Origin: Anaerotruncus sp.
Lineage (GTDB): Bacteria; Bacillota; Clostridia; Oscillospirales; Acutalibacteraceae
Length of the DNA stretch: 64,000 nt
Direction of reading: 5' to 3'
Assembly (NCBI GenBank): GCA_022009795.1
Contig: CP091724.1
Location: forward strand, 1,525,501 to 1,589,500
Shown here: positions 1-11,800 of the stretch, one piece after another
How positions within the stretch are numbered: the first letter of the stretch is position 1
How the letters are laid out: each line of letters starts with the position of its first letter
The notes under the pieces: generated by a model
The model's database searches: none
Told to the model about the DNA's origin: nothing
Seen by the model: the letters and a program-made list of their open reading frames with translations, nothing else
Position numbers and translations under genes: made by a program

Positions 1-806
1 AACGGCGATGAAATTTATGCGGCCGACACCGTTGTTGCCACCGGCAGAAGAGGCGCGGATTGGCTTGAAAAGCTTTGCGCAGACCACGGCATCGCCCATC
101 AGCCCGGCACGGTAGACATAGGTGTTCGTGTTGAGGTGCGCAACGAAATTATTGAAAAATCAACGATGTGCTTTATGAATCAAAGCTTGTGGGCTATCCG
201 AAGCCGTTTAAAAACAAGGTGCGCACATTCTGCCAAAATCCCGGCGGCTTTGTGGCTCAGGAAAATTACGACAACGACCTTGCCGTTGTTAACGGCCATT
301 CATATAAAGAGCTTAAAAGCCAAAACACAAACCTGGCAATTTTATGCTCCCACAACTTCTCCGTGCCGTTTAACCAGCCGATTGCATATGCGCAAAAGGT
401 TGGCGAGCTGACCAATATGCTCGGCGACGGCCATATTCTTGTGCAGCGCTTCGGCGATATTCTTGAGGGCAAGCGCACTTGGCAAAAGGAGCTTTCGCAA
501 AGCAACCTGCGCCCCACTCTTCCCGATGCGGTTGCAGGAGACATTACGGCGGCAATGCCTTATCGCGCAATGACCAACATCATCAACTTCATTCACGCAA
601 TGGACCATGTTGTGCCCGGCTTTGCGGGCGACGAAACCCTGCTTTACAGCCCTGAGCTGAAGTTTTATTCAAACAGAGTTAAGATGGATACGGATTTCAA
701 CACAAACATTCAGGGACTGCATTGCCTTGGCGATTCAAGCGGATGGACAAGAGGCTTGATGATGGCTTCCGTTCACGGCGTTTTGATGGGCAGAAAGCTT
801 GTTTAA
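1..806 (+). CDS. NAD(P)/FAD-dependent oxidoreductase, C-terminal part (COG2509-like)
   Basis: The reading frame is open from the first base, so the N-terminal FAD-binding part lies outside the window. The visible part has an ATGRRGADWL segment, as in the second nucleotide-binding region of this family, then NPGGFVAQEN and, near the end, GLHCLGDSSGWTRGLMMASVHGVLMG, a Gly-rich C-terminal FAD contact. The family is named only by similarity to uncharacterised FAD-dependent dehydrogenases, and its substrate is unknown. The frame breaks at the A5 run 155-159. Restoring A6 joins EIIEK to INDVLYESKL, which fits the family. A terminator follows at 893. Confidence 0.8.
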
Positions 807-892
807 CAAAGCAGAAAGTAAAATCAACTGAAATTTTTAAGCGGTCGGCGATTTTCGCCGGCTGCTTTTCTGTTTTGCTGCGGCGAAATAAT

Positions 893-925
893 AAAAAGGA
901 GACTCCCCGGAGTCTCCTTTTTTTA
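893..925. terminator. Bidirectional Rho-independent terminator
   Basis: GGAGACTCC and GGAGTCTCC form a tight hairpin flanked by A5 on the left and T7 on the right. It can end both the flavoprotein gene on the plus strand and the minus-strand gene that stops at 973. Confidence 0.85.
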
Positions 926-972
926 TTATTTATTTGATTTGCCTTTAATCTCTTTGGGCTTTTGATTTTTGA

Positions 973-1550
973 TTAAAGCGCTTTCTGATTTTTTTCCCTT
1001 TTCGGCCTGCTCGTGCTTTTTTTATAGGAAAGATAATAAAGCCAAATGAGCACAGCCACAACAACTGCGGCAAGAATGGCGGCACCGATTTTCAGACCGG
1101 TGGTGAGCTTGTTTATATTTTTCAAGCCGGCCAAAACAAAGCCGACATCAACATGCACGCTGCCTTTTTCCTCGGAATAATAGGTGCCGTTTGAAAGATA
1201 CATTTTTTCGTGCGAGGTGTCGCCGCCCGGATAATAATAATACTTCAATGAATTAAGCACATTGCTTGTTTCGGCATCGTAAACAAAAATCGGGGTTCTT
1301 TTTCTGCATAGAAAGTGATTCCCGTGGCATCATCAGTCAACTGCGAGGGCACGAATTGATTAAAAAGCTTATATTGATTTGAATCACTTGAAGCCCAGGC
1401 AGCGGCGATAATCAGCGCAATTATAACAACAGCCAGCACGGCGATTGCGATAATTCCGCCCTTATGATTTTTTAACATTTCCTTTGCGGATTGCCTGATT
1501 ATTTTTTTATCAACGGAAGCGGCTTTTGCCGCTTTTTTATTTTTTGCCAT
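973..1550 (-). CDS. Two-helix membrane protein of unknown function
   Basis: I do not recognise a family. After repair it has 192 residues: a basic Lys/Ala-rich N-terminus (MAKNKKAAKAAS), a membrane helix near residues 35-57 (GGIIAIAVLAVVIIALII), an extracytoplasmic part of about 90 residues, a second helix (IGAAILAAVVVAVLIWLYYL) and a basic tail. One base is missing near 1294-1300 (between YAEKE and PIFVYDAE). The start at 1550 has GAAAGG 12 nt upstream; an in-frame ATG at 1559 is the alternative. Confidence 0.6.
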
Positions 1551-1642
1551 TAGGTGCATTAACCTTTCCGACTGCAAAATAAATAAGGCAAGCCCTGCGC
1601 AGCCGTGCAGGAGCAAGGCGGCTTTTGCCGCTTTTTTATTTT
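1519..1642. repeat. 25-bp direct repeat, copies at 1519-1543 and 1618-1642
   Basis: Two identical 25-bp copies begin GCGGCTTTTGCCGC and end in a T-rich tail, exactly 99 bp apart. The first lies inside the N-terminal codons of the membrane-protein gene, the second upstream of its start. Each copy is a GCGGC-TTTT-GCCGC hairpin with a T-run, so the second could act as a plus-strand terminator. Slipped duplication is the simplest explanation. Confidence 0.6.
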
Positions 1643-1751
1643 ATCATAAACGCACTGCAAGGTCAAGCGGCAAGAGTTGTTAATTCGCGGCAAAACGGGG
1701 GTGAACTTGTGAGGAGCACTGTTGCAACGGTGCTTTTAGCAAAAAAGGCGC

Positions 1752-1780
1752 AAAAAAAGAGGGCGCCGAAGCGCCCTCCC
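1752..1780 (-). terminator. Rho-independent terminator of the secreted-protein run
   Basis: On the minus strand GAGGGCGC-TTCG-GCGCCCTC is followed by T7. It lies 72 bp after the small peptide gene and is the first good terminator after the 4602-5754 and 2022-4587 genes. Confidence 0.88.
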
Positions 1781-1851
1781 AAATCTTGCGATTTAATTTT
1801 GCAAATTTCCGTTTTCTTGCGGAAAAGCGGAAAACAAGTTGCAGAAGTTAC

Positions 1852-1950
1852 TTAGAACTCAATGTAGCCTTCTTCTGTGGATGTTGTGATAACATCCACA
1901 GAAAGGAACTGCTCAACTTCTACAACGGGCTTTGTGTAAACTTCTTTCAT
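1852..1950 (-). CDS. 32-residue peptide of unknown function
   Basis: This is a short gene with an excellent ribosome site (GGAGG, nine bases before ATG). The peptide starts MKEVYTKPVVEVEQF, continues DVITTSTEEG and ends in YIEF. Short peptides with a KPxxEVxxF start and a DVITTS middle occur in gut Clostridia; their role is not known to me. It follows the 2022-4587 surface-protein gene by 71 bp and precedes the terminator, so it probably shares that transcript. Codons 17-26 form a perfect hairpin with 13-bp arms, unusual for such a short gene. A precursor peptide, an anchor or a stability element are all possible. Confidence 0.6.
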   Translation of the reverse strand: MKEVYTKPVVEVEQFLSVDVITTSTEEGYIEF

Positions 1951-2021
1951 TATGAAAGACCTCCGTTTAGTTTATTGATACGGCAGAGCCGAAGCCCTGC
2001 CGATTTCATGCTTAAACTAAA

Positions 2022-4587
2022 TTAAGCACCGAGAGTAGCAGTTTGCGGTTCTGCGTAAATTACCTGTGATACACCGTCTTTTTCAACGATGATGTATGCA
2101 CGAGCCGAAACAGAAGAAGCAGTTGTCTTAAGAGTAAGAGCGAACTGGCCGTCTGCTGCGGTGTTGCTGTTCTTATAGATGTAAGCGCCGTTGCCTACAT
2201 TTTCAAGAACGAGTGAAGCTGTGTCAGCAACATCCTTGCCGAATACGAAGCCGGATTCAAGAAGATTGTAATCTTCCGGAACGGAACGTGTTGCAAGGAA
2301 TCTTGCCTTGTTAGCTGCAAGCTTTTCAGCTGCAACTGCGGTTACAACGGGCTGAGCTGTTACAGCGCCTTCAACAAATTCAACGTTAACATCAGCTGTT
2401 ACGAAGAATGTGTATTCGTTGCCATAAGCGGCATCCTTGCCGTTGATCTTCCATGTGCCTTCGTTAGCTGCCTTAACAGTTACCTTAGCATCATGAGAAA
2501 CAGTTGCCGTTGTGCCCATATCCTGGCCGCCAACAGCGATTGTGCAGCCTTCCGGAACCGTTACGGTGTAGGAAGCAGCCTCATCCTTAGAGTAAGAAGC
2601 AACTACTGTTGCAGCACCCTGGAGAGCCTTAACTGCATCAAGATCCATGCTCCAGCCCTTGAAGGTGAAGCCCTTATATTCATAAGGAGTAGGCATAGCA
2701 TCAAGTGCTGCTACTTCTTCATTGCTGAGCTTAGCGATAACATTGTTGAACTGGTCAACGAATGTTACATTGAATGCCTTAACCTCATCTGCTGCGAATA
2801 CAGGTGTGTAAGTTACATCTGCGAAAGCAGCAGTGGTGTAAGTGGGCTGATTGGAAACGAGCTTGCCGTTTACTTCCCAGCCAACGAACTTAGCGTTTGC
2901 AGCGGGAGTTGCAGTGAGGGTGTATTCCTTCTCATAAGCAACCTTTTGAGCTGCGCCTGTTGTAGCCTCGCCGTTAAGAGTTGTTGTGCCCTTATCGGAA
3001 GCATTAACAGTGATCATAACACCTGTTGCAGGGATAACCTGACCCTTTACAACAACATCGTTGCATGCGGAGCATACGGAGTCGCCTGTGTAGCCGTCTT
3101 CGCCGCGAGTTGCTTCCTTAGCGTTAACGCCTGTTTTGATTTCGCCAACATGGTTGTTCTTATCAATAGGAGTTTCCTGCTGAGCAACGATAACAACGTT
3201 GCAATCTGCGCAGTGAGAGCCTTCGGTTTACCTGTTGCAATGCAAGTTGCGGCAACCGCAGGATCTGTTACGATATTGGTGTGGTTATTAGGATCGAGTT
3301 CTTTATACTCGGTCTTTGTTTCGCCGCATACGCAGCTGTAGTGAATTTCGCCCGGAACCTTGCAGGTTGAATTGGTTTCGCTTGTTACCTTCCAATCATG
3401 AGCACTTGCATCGGGAGGAACTACCTCGCCGCCTGTGGTGTAGCCGCAAACAGAGCACTTTTGAACAGCTGTTTTACCAGGTGTTGTGTGAGTTGCGGGA
3501 ACTGCAGCTTCGGTTTCTACCATTGTATCCGCGCAAGAAACGGTGTTTACCGTTTCGATTTCATCATAGGTTGTTGTGCCTTCAACGAAAGCGGGCCAAG
3601 AATAAGTCTTGGTGGTGTGTTTGCCTGCGCCGTCGGATTCGGGTCCTACTGCAGGTGTGTTATCGGGAGCTGTGGGAGTTTGACCAGCAGGAACAGTAAC
3701 AGTTTCTGATTTGCCGCCAACATAGTTGTAAGTATAAGTTACATCTGTTGAGGTTTGTTCAGGCTGAAGCCCCCATTCAGGCATAATGAACTGTGTTCTG
3801 GGTGAGGGATTTTTTGCATAATCATCAAGTGAGTTCCAAACTACAAGGTCCTTATCATCGGAACCGGGAGTTGTGTTAATGAATGTATCACCTGAATTTT
3901 GATAAAGAGGAAGTGCCTCTGTTAAATCAACTTCATCAGTCTGCATTTGAAGACCGAAAGCTGCAAGGAACTGACCCTTATAGATAGATTCGGCATTTTC
4001 TTCATCTTGCTGATAAGAATTCGGCCAAGGTTCATGAGGAGTTGCGTTAAGAATAACAGCAAGAGTCTGCACGCTGGCACGAATATTGATACCGCTTACA
4101 TCGGAAGCGTCAATATCGGTGTTTGTGTCGCCCCATGTTCCAAGAACACAAGATTTACCGGCGGCTTCACCGGTTGTAAGCTATTCTTCTTACCCGCATA
4201 GCTTGCTGGGATAACATCGTTATCTGCAAGGCCTTTTGCATATTTCCAAATGAGAGAAAGAGAGTCTGCCGTGTCAACATTTTCAACTGTAACAACAAGT
4301 GCAAATGTGCCGTCATCAGACTTAAGGTCAGACTTCTTTAAGTGTTTCAAATCATATGTGGGAACTGCACCCGATTCTACTACATCATAGTAGTAGTTGG
4401 ATGTGTAACCCCAAGAATCGGTGCCGTCATAATCCACAACATAAGTGTGAAGAACAACGTCCTCATCATAGCTGTATTTACCGTCTGTATTGTTCTTATT
4501 CGGGAGTGCGAACGAAGTGAGAGGGAAGCTGAAAGCCACCATCAATACAGAGAGCAACACAGCCAAAGCTTTTTTCAAGCTTTTCAT
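2022..4587 (-). CDS. Secreted protein with CxxC repeats and InlB-type B repeats
   Basis: After repair it has 855 residues. A signal peptide (MKSLKKALAVLLSVLMVAFS, cut near LTSFA) is followed by a region containing the acidic loop GDTNTDIDASD, then four short Cys-pair modules (CSVCG, CVCGE, CADC, CSAC) in Thr/Val-rich sequence, then divergent InlB B-repeat-like segments (VGWEVNGK, FKGWSMD). No enzyme motif and no LPxTG anchor are visible. It begins 14 bp after the cohesin-like/dockerin gene, so the two are probably co-transcribed. Two one-base losses break it, near 4180 (AGC-CTT) and at 3227-3229 (A4 to A3). The likely role is a cell-surface or matrix protein. Confidence 0.7.
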
Positions 4588-4601
4588 TAAATTACCTCCG
4601 C

Positions 4602-5754
4602 TTAACTAACAACAGTATCTGTGTAAGTAAGGTTTTCTGAATTACATCCTGCAAAAGCAAGATAAATTTGCTTGTCTTTAGTATTTATGGTTCCGTTTCT
4701 GTCTAAATCAACGCCTAAATCATAACCGTCATCCTCAGACCTAAAACCGGCGAGGCTTAAATACGACGATTTATCCTTAGCGTTGATAGTGTTGTTACCA
4801 TCCCAATTGCAGGCAACAATGCCAACCATTGTTGAAGATTCAACATCGGAATCTGCCACCTTAATTGTGAAGGTGCGCGTGAAGCCGTATTTATAAGAAA
4901 CGGTTGCGGTGTAAGAGCCGGCAGGAACATTATTAAAAAAATGAACTTTCCGGATTCATCCGTTTCCGCCGTTACCGTTTCGCCGCCGACTTCAACAGAA
5001 ACCTGCGCCCCTGTTACGGGGTAGGAGCCATATTCATCGCTCGGCGCAGCTAATGCGCCGATATATGCCGAAACCGAATGGCCGGTGGCCAATTCGGGAG
5101 AGAGGTCACACTGCATGGGATAAACCTCTCCGTTAAAATCGGATGCCTTGCTTAACGCATAGCATTTATAAAAATACGATGTTCCCGAAACGGTTACATC
5201 GCCGTAATCCACTTCGATAAAAGTTCGATTCGGATTTTTGTCTACCTGCAAAGCAGTGTTCATATCTACAGCGGTATCGTTATTATCCGACACAGTTACA
5301 TTGATTCTTAACAATTCGGCACCGTTTGCGGCGAGAGCCGAATTTGAATCATAATTACCCGAATTATAGGCAAACACAAAGGAACCGTTTGAAAATTCGC
5401 TTTGCACCGCATTTATATTCAGGCCGGTGGCCGAGGCGAGGGGCAAAGACCCATCGGAAAAGGCCAGGAGCGCCGGGTCATAAGAAGCGGTGAATTGCAT
5501 TTGAGAGATTGATGCAAGATCATCAACCCGCAAAACCATTTCATATGTGCCGGGCGTTAATGCATTGCCGTCTGCTGTTTGGCCGGAGGAATCCGTGAAT
5601 TGCGCGAACATTACCGGCGTCTGCGAGCCGACAGAAGTAATCGGACCATCTGCGGCCGCTCCGTATATATTAAAAAAAACGATATGATTAAAGTGCAGGT
5701 AAGAACGGATGCCAATGCAACCGATAATTTCCTTTTGAATTTTTCAAGTTGCAT
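4602..5754 (-). CDS. Secreted cohesin-like / dockerin protein
   Basis: After repair it has about 382 residues. The start at 5754 has GGAGAAG upstream and begins a signal peptide (MQLEKFKRKLSVALASVL). Residues about 45-190 resemble a cohesin-type beta-sandwich (VDDLASISQMQFTASYDPALL). Next comes a regulatory-like Ig fold (DESGKF, YTATVSYKYGFTRTFTI), then a type I dockerin with two 12-residue calcium loops: NWDGNNTINAKD and DLDRNGTINTKD. The last 160 residues are a close paralogue of the end of the 5875-11949 protein. Carrying both a receptor-like and a ligand-like module suggests it can link or chain partners; cohesin assignment is by pattern only. Breaks lie at A8 5672-5679 and A7 4935-4941. 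The paralogue shows the latter should be 5. Confidence 0.72.
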
Positions 5755-5808
5755 TAAATAGCTTCTCCGTTAAAACAAATTTTCGCATAACGCGAATATC
5801 GGCCGAAC

Positions 5809-5832
5809 ATTCGGCGGATTTCTCCGCCGAAT
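5809..5832. other. Strong hairpin between two secreted-protein genes
   Basis: ATTCGGCGGA-TTTC-TCCGCCGAAT is a perfect 10-bp stem with a 4-nt loop but no T-run on either strand. It lies 42 bp after the stop of the giant gene and before the next start. It may be an mRNA processing or stability element. Confidence 0.55.
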
Positions 5833-5874
5833 GCCCGATAAAATCAATATATGTTAAACAAAAGCACACACTTA

Positions 5875-8800
5875 TTATTTAACAGTTACATCCGTATAGC
5901 TTATATCGCTATCTTTGTAACCTGCAAATGCAAGATAAATAGCTTTATCCTTGGTGTTGATTGTTCCGTTTCTGTCAAGGTCAACGCCTACATCGTAGCC
6001 GTCTGTGCCCTGTCTTGTGCCGGAAGCAGCCAAGTAAGACGATTTATCCTTTGCATTAACAACAGTATTGCCATCCCAGTTGCAGGCAACGATACCTACC
6101 ATAGCCGAAGAAGCAACATCAGCACCGTTTACGGTGATGGTGAAGGTTCTTGTGAAGCCATATTTATAGGTTACGGTTGCTGTGTAAGTGCCGTCCGGAA
6201 CATCCGTAAGAGTGAACTTACCGGAATCATCGGTGGTTGCCGTAACAGCCTTGCCGTTTACCTCAATGGAAACAACTGCGCCTGTTACTGCGTACTTACC
6301 TTCTGTATCCGTAGGAGTTGTCATTGCGCCGATATAAGCAGATACGCTGTGGCCGGAAGATACCGGCGGCTGAGGTTCATCGGATTTTTCCGTGAGTCCG
6401 TTTTCTGCAAGCATAAGCTTTTGCCTCATTGTATAGAGGTTAGAAATGCAAAGCGTGTAGTTATCCTTATCGGAAGGAACGTACGGGGAAACATCCTGGT
6501 GCTTATAAAGGCCCGACTGGAAGTTTACTGCATCAACAGCATCATAGAGTGCATCAATAAATGCAGACCAGCTCTCATCCGAATAGGTTACGCCATCCGG
6601 GTTGGAGGATGCTGTGTAAGTGGTGTTGCCAACAGTATAAGTTTTAGCATCGGGATCTGCATCAATTGTTGAAATATCAAGCGAAGCAGAGCCTGTGCTG
6701 TTCTTACCGGCAACCGCGCAACGGATTTCCTGCTCAAGCTGAGCCGGAACATAGCCACGCTCAAGAACCTTTGCCATGTAATCGTTGAAGTTACGAAGAG
6801 CTTCACGAAGTTCAAAGGTGGAAGCGGTGGAGGTTACGGCAGCCTTGCTGTAATCAACAACGGCTTCGAAATCTCTGAAGCTGCGGTTTGCGTTATTGGC
6901 GGTGTTGTATGCTTTAAGAGCATCATCTTTCTTGGAATCAAGAGAGCTGAATACAAGCGTTTTTTCGCCGCCTTCGGGAGTATAATAATAATCCCTGTAA
7001 AGATCTACATTGATAAGAGCTTCTGCACTGCGACCTGCGCTTGCCATCTGCTCATACTTAACAACATCGAAGTTTACATTATTAAGGCCTGCCCTAAGAA
7101 CGTAAACATTATTGTAAACATTCGTTGCATAGGAAACATTCAGATTTGCATCAAGAAGTTCCTTAGCATAAGTTACCTTATCGTTTACTGCTGCAACAGT
7201 GCCTCTGGAGGCTGTGCCGGGAACGATTTGATTTTGTGTATTTGCATACATTACAACCCAATCATCCGAGGTGGCAACTGCCTTATTATCGGCATTGTTA
7301 TGAGTGTACTCAACAGCTGAGTAAACGAGAGAGCCGGCGCTGTCTTTAACCTGAGTGGTTGTGGTTGCAAGATAGGGAGCTTCAAAATAAGGAGCTGTGC
7401 CCGAGCCTGCATCCTGCCATTCGGTTTCATAAGCTGCGGCATTAACGAAATGCCATACGCCGTCAACCTTAACAACCTTAACGCCGGTTGCATTAACCGT
7501 GTAAACATCAAGATCTGTTGCGGCACCGTTTACCATAACGGAAACGGTTTCATTTGCTTTGGTAACATCGGCATCTGCGAGCTTGGTGTTACCGTAAACA
7601 GGATTAGCGAATACCTCTTCACCGTTTGCATCGGTGTAATGAGTGAGATAGAATACGCCGTCCTTAACAACTGCGGAAGCTTTAAGGCCTGCAAAGTTTG
7701 AACTGCTCATAACATCTGCCGTTGCGGGGGCATATGCTACTTCGCCGACAACATTGGTTGTGTTGGAAGTTTTTGCAAAGTTAGCTTTCTGAGAGCCGAG
7801 GCCTGCTGCGTTATCGGCAGTAAGCACGGTTGCAGTTGTGGAAAGAGCCTGCATAACTGCTTCCTTATAATAGTTATAATATTCGGGAGCCTTTGCATCG
7901 GCAGCCGTGTAGTTATTCAGGAACTCTGCGCCGGTGTTGTAAAGGCTTTCGGATGTGGAAACATCGGAAAGATCGCCGACGATAAGATTTGTTGCAAGAG
8001 CATAGCCCTTATCGGTTACAACGCGAAGTTTAACATCGCTGCGGCCCTGCTTAATGCTGTGGTCTTTATCCCATTCAACAAAGTCGAGCTTTGTGCTGGT
8101 TGCGGACATTGAGCCGGGAGTGATGGAGAATACAAGGCCCTGAGAACCGGTGGAAGCTGTTGCGCTGCTCTTGGTGCCCTTATTGATGGCCGAGCCGTAA
8201 TCGCCTGAGCCGGTTGTGGAAATATAAACGCAGTTATAAGAACCGTCGTTATTTCTGTCTGCAATGATGCTTGCAGGGATGTAACCATTTACACCTGTGG
8301 TTGTGATTGCATCAAAAGAGCAAACAATATGCTGCCTGTATTCGGGAACCGTGTTATCCGTTTTAACAAGATTTACAGCGTCATCTCTGCTGAGAAGTTT
8401 GTCTTCGGCGGTTACCCAAGCACCCTTAGGATTACCGTTTTCATCATAAACGATTTCCTTTAAGGTTGAGCCGTCTTCCAAAGTTTTGGTGGTGTACTCA
8501 TATTGATAGTAATCATACCAAGAGGTATTAACAAGGTTACCTGTTGCGGGATCTGCCGCAGCTGCAACATATTCCTGACCGCCGGAAGTAATATAAGCTT
8601 CAAATCTGATGTTAGAAGCTGTTTTACTTGCGCGGTTAAGATATACGGTGGAGTTGGAAACCGCAGCCGGATCGTCTGTTGAAACAGCGATATTATTGGG
8701 AACAATAAGGTAATCCTGCGTTCTTGCCGCGCCGGCAATTTTTTCCGTTGTGGAGATCGTGGTACCTTTTTTGTTTACACCGGTGAGGTTTTCAACAAAG

Positions 8801-11800
8801 CCTGTTGCAGAATCGCTGCTGTAGGTTTGTGAATACAGATCCTTTTGAGCGGATACATAGTAATACATCGTTCTGGTAAAGTCGCTTGTATATTCATCCG
8901 AATATGCTTTGCCGTCCTTGCCGACGATTTGATATGTAACCGTGAATGTAACAACAGTTGCATTCGTTGAGCCGAGCTCGTTTGCGGTAAGAGAACCGCT
9001 TACGCCGATAGAACCTCTTGCCTCGGGATCGAGGGTTGCGGAAGTATCTCCCGTAAAGGTCCATGTGCCCTTATCGGCCTTAATGCTCTTAATCTTGATC
9101 CAAGAGCGGCCGAGTTCTTCGGTGGAACCATCCGTTTTAATTGTGAAACGGTTGATACCTTTACCGAGGTTCTCCAGGTTGACGGTATTTGTCAGAGTGT
9201 TGCCTGCAGTGTAGCCCTTAGCAACGCTTTCCGCAAGCTTAGCATCAAGGTTGCTAACCTTATAGTTTTGAAGCTGAGGAAGGAATCCGTTAAGCATGCT
9301 TGCAACGGACTGAACAGCGAACATAGCGCCCTTCCAAACAGTGTCGGGATAGCTGGAGAATACGCCGGCGAACTGAACAATATTAACAATTGCGCTTGAG
9401 ATAACGCCGAAATTGGAAGCATCATCGGAAGTGCCTGCAATAACGCTGCTCTGAACAAGGTTGTGGAACGGCTTATTTACATTATCGCCGGAAACATCCG
9501 GAATAACATTCTTGCCATACAGCGGCTGATTTGTGCTGCGGGCATTAAGGAAACCGTTCAGGAGTTCTTTAAGAACATCGTAAATGCTGAGGTCTACGCC
9601 CTTTGTTGCAATAGAGGGAGCGTTAATGATTGTTGCCAATCTGTAAATAAAGTTTGTTACGCCGCCTATCTGCTCACCGTCTACGGAGTGAGTGCTTGCG
9701 ATATTAAGAGCGCCTGTTACCAGGTCATCCATAATAAGCGCATGAGAATCAAATGCGCCACGCTTTGAAGCTGTGCCGAATTGAAGCTCACCGAGAACGG
9801 GGAGAAGTTTATTTGCGATAATATCTATATTCTTCCAAAGTGAATTGTTCAGAGTAATCAAGCTGTTGCCGCTTGAATCTGCACAACCGAGAAGAGGACC
9901 AACACCCTTATCCTTTGCATAATATACGATTACGGAATTAAGAATGCTGAAGATATCTGTGCCTTCGGCAACCTGTTCATCATAAGTTTGAACAGATTTA
10001 ACATTATAAATGCTCCATGCCGTACCTTTTTTATCGGTGATCGGAACATATTGCATCATAACATAGCCAACGGCATCGCGGCACATTGCATAAATTGTTT
10101 CCATAGATATATCATAATATCCGTCGCTGCCCACAGTTAAGAACTGTGAATAGTCGTTTTGAGGAAGAATAAATGCAAGGTGTTCCTGAAGAATAACTGC
10201 TGCAACGCCTTCTGCGTCATCACATTTATCCCACTTATCATAGTGGATGGATTTAAGATCCTGAATGTTATTCTGAAGGCAAGCGATGAGGAACGGAACC
10301 ATTGCGCTTTCGAGATTAGACTCGGTAAGAGCAGCTGAATCGCCGCTTGTGTGATAGAACGAAGAAAGAATGTTCTTATCAGTTGCATCGCCGACATACT
10401 GAACAACTTTCAGTGCGTTTGCAACAAGAGTTTTGCCGATTGTTTTGGCATCATTCGTATTGATTGTTTGAAGAGAAGCTGCGCCTGTATAATCGGGAAG
10501 GAAATCCTTAACCGCTGCAACAAGGAAATCATTAAGGCCAGCAAGGATATTGCTGTAATTGCCATACTGATTTGCCATGAATGCATCGATATTGGGAGTG
10601 CCGGTGCACTTAAGGTTTGTGTTAAGAGGACCGGTTTCCGCCTTGAAGTAATAAACCATAAGCGGGCTTCTGCGAAGTTCGTTAAAGAGCTTCGTGGAAT
10701 CAATATCTCTCCAATTATACTGAGCATCTGCTACAACGCTTCTGTCATAAGTGAGATCTGCCTTAACATCGTCAAGGTTAAGACCGTAGTCTTTAGCCCA
10801 AGCCTGAACATTAGCGGCGGAATAGTTGGCGGCAGGATTTGAGTAATCCCAGGTTTTGCCCTCGCCGAGGAACCATTCCATATAATCCCAGTCATAATCC
10901 TTAATCGCCGAGTTGAGGAGCTTAAGGGTGGGCTGAAGAACCGTTTTCCAGGCAATGCCCAACGCATCGTAAGAGAACTTAAAGAGCGTTGTGCTCGGTG
11001 TCAATGTAAGATTTGCATCATCTGCGCCGTCGCCGTTGCTGTCATACTGGAAGAGGTAAACATTACCGTCCGGAGTGTAGCAAAGGCCGGGGTCTTTTTG
11101 ACCTGCGGCGAAGCGTGACTGAGAATTTGTACCGTCTGCATAAGTTACATTTACATTGATCTTGCGAAGAAGTTCATTCTGCAAAGATCTGAAAAGCATG
11201 GTGTCAAGATCGTAGCCGCTTTCATTGTTATACATTTTAGTAGCTTCGTCGCTTGTGTACCAAGTGGTGTTTTCGGTGAGAAGCTTAACAATAATGTTAT
11301 AAACAAGGTTCTTTTCATAGCCGTCTTTCATACCAAGTTTTGCAGCATTGTTAAGAATGCTGTAAATGTTAAGGTTAAGAGGAAGGCTTAAAGTACCTCT
11401 GAGAAGCTGGTTAACGATTGCATGGCCGCCGTCCCAGTTTGACACATTGTTATAAACAACATTCAAAAGGGCTTTGACAATGCTTTTCGCGGAATTGTTG
11501 GCTCTGTAATCTTTACCGCATGCCGGCCAGCTGCCGTCAACCTTCGTGTAAGACATACCTGCGAGCGGGCTGAGGGTAATGTTTTTAAGATCTTTACCCA
11601 AGCCGTTTGCCTGATCAACAGTGGGTTTAAGCTGATCAACTATATCAAGAAGACCGCTGACACTGTCGAGCGTGCCGTTTAAATTAACGGAAACTACAAC
11701 ATAGTTTCCGCTGAGTGAAACGGGCATTTTAAGATCGTAAAGAATGTCGTCCACATAATCAAGAAGAGCCGCGCAGGTTTGCTCGTCCGTGAGCTCAACC

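Noticed and set aside
2493..3341. Long Cys-rich plus-strand frame opposite the 2022-4587 gene.
   Set aside because: No ribosome site or signal; it is the complement of the Thr/Val-rich codons of the secreted protein, which has a signal peptide and operon context.
5851..6672. 273-residue plus-strand frame opposite the dockerin module.
   Set aside because: It is the antisense of the conserved dockerin repeat region and has no start signal or homology pattern.
10351..10842. 163-residue plus-strand frame inside the giant dockerin gene.
   Set aside because: Antisense shadow of an intact 6-kb gene; no ribosome site.
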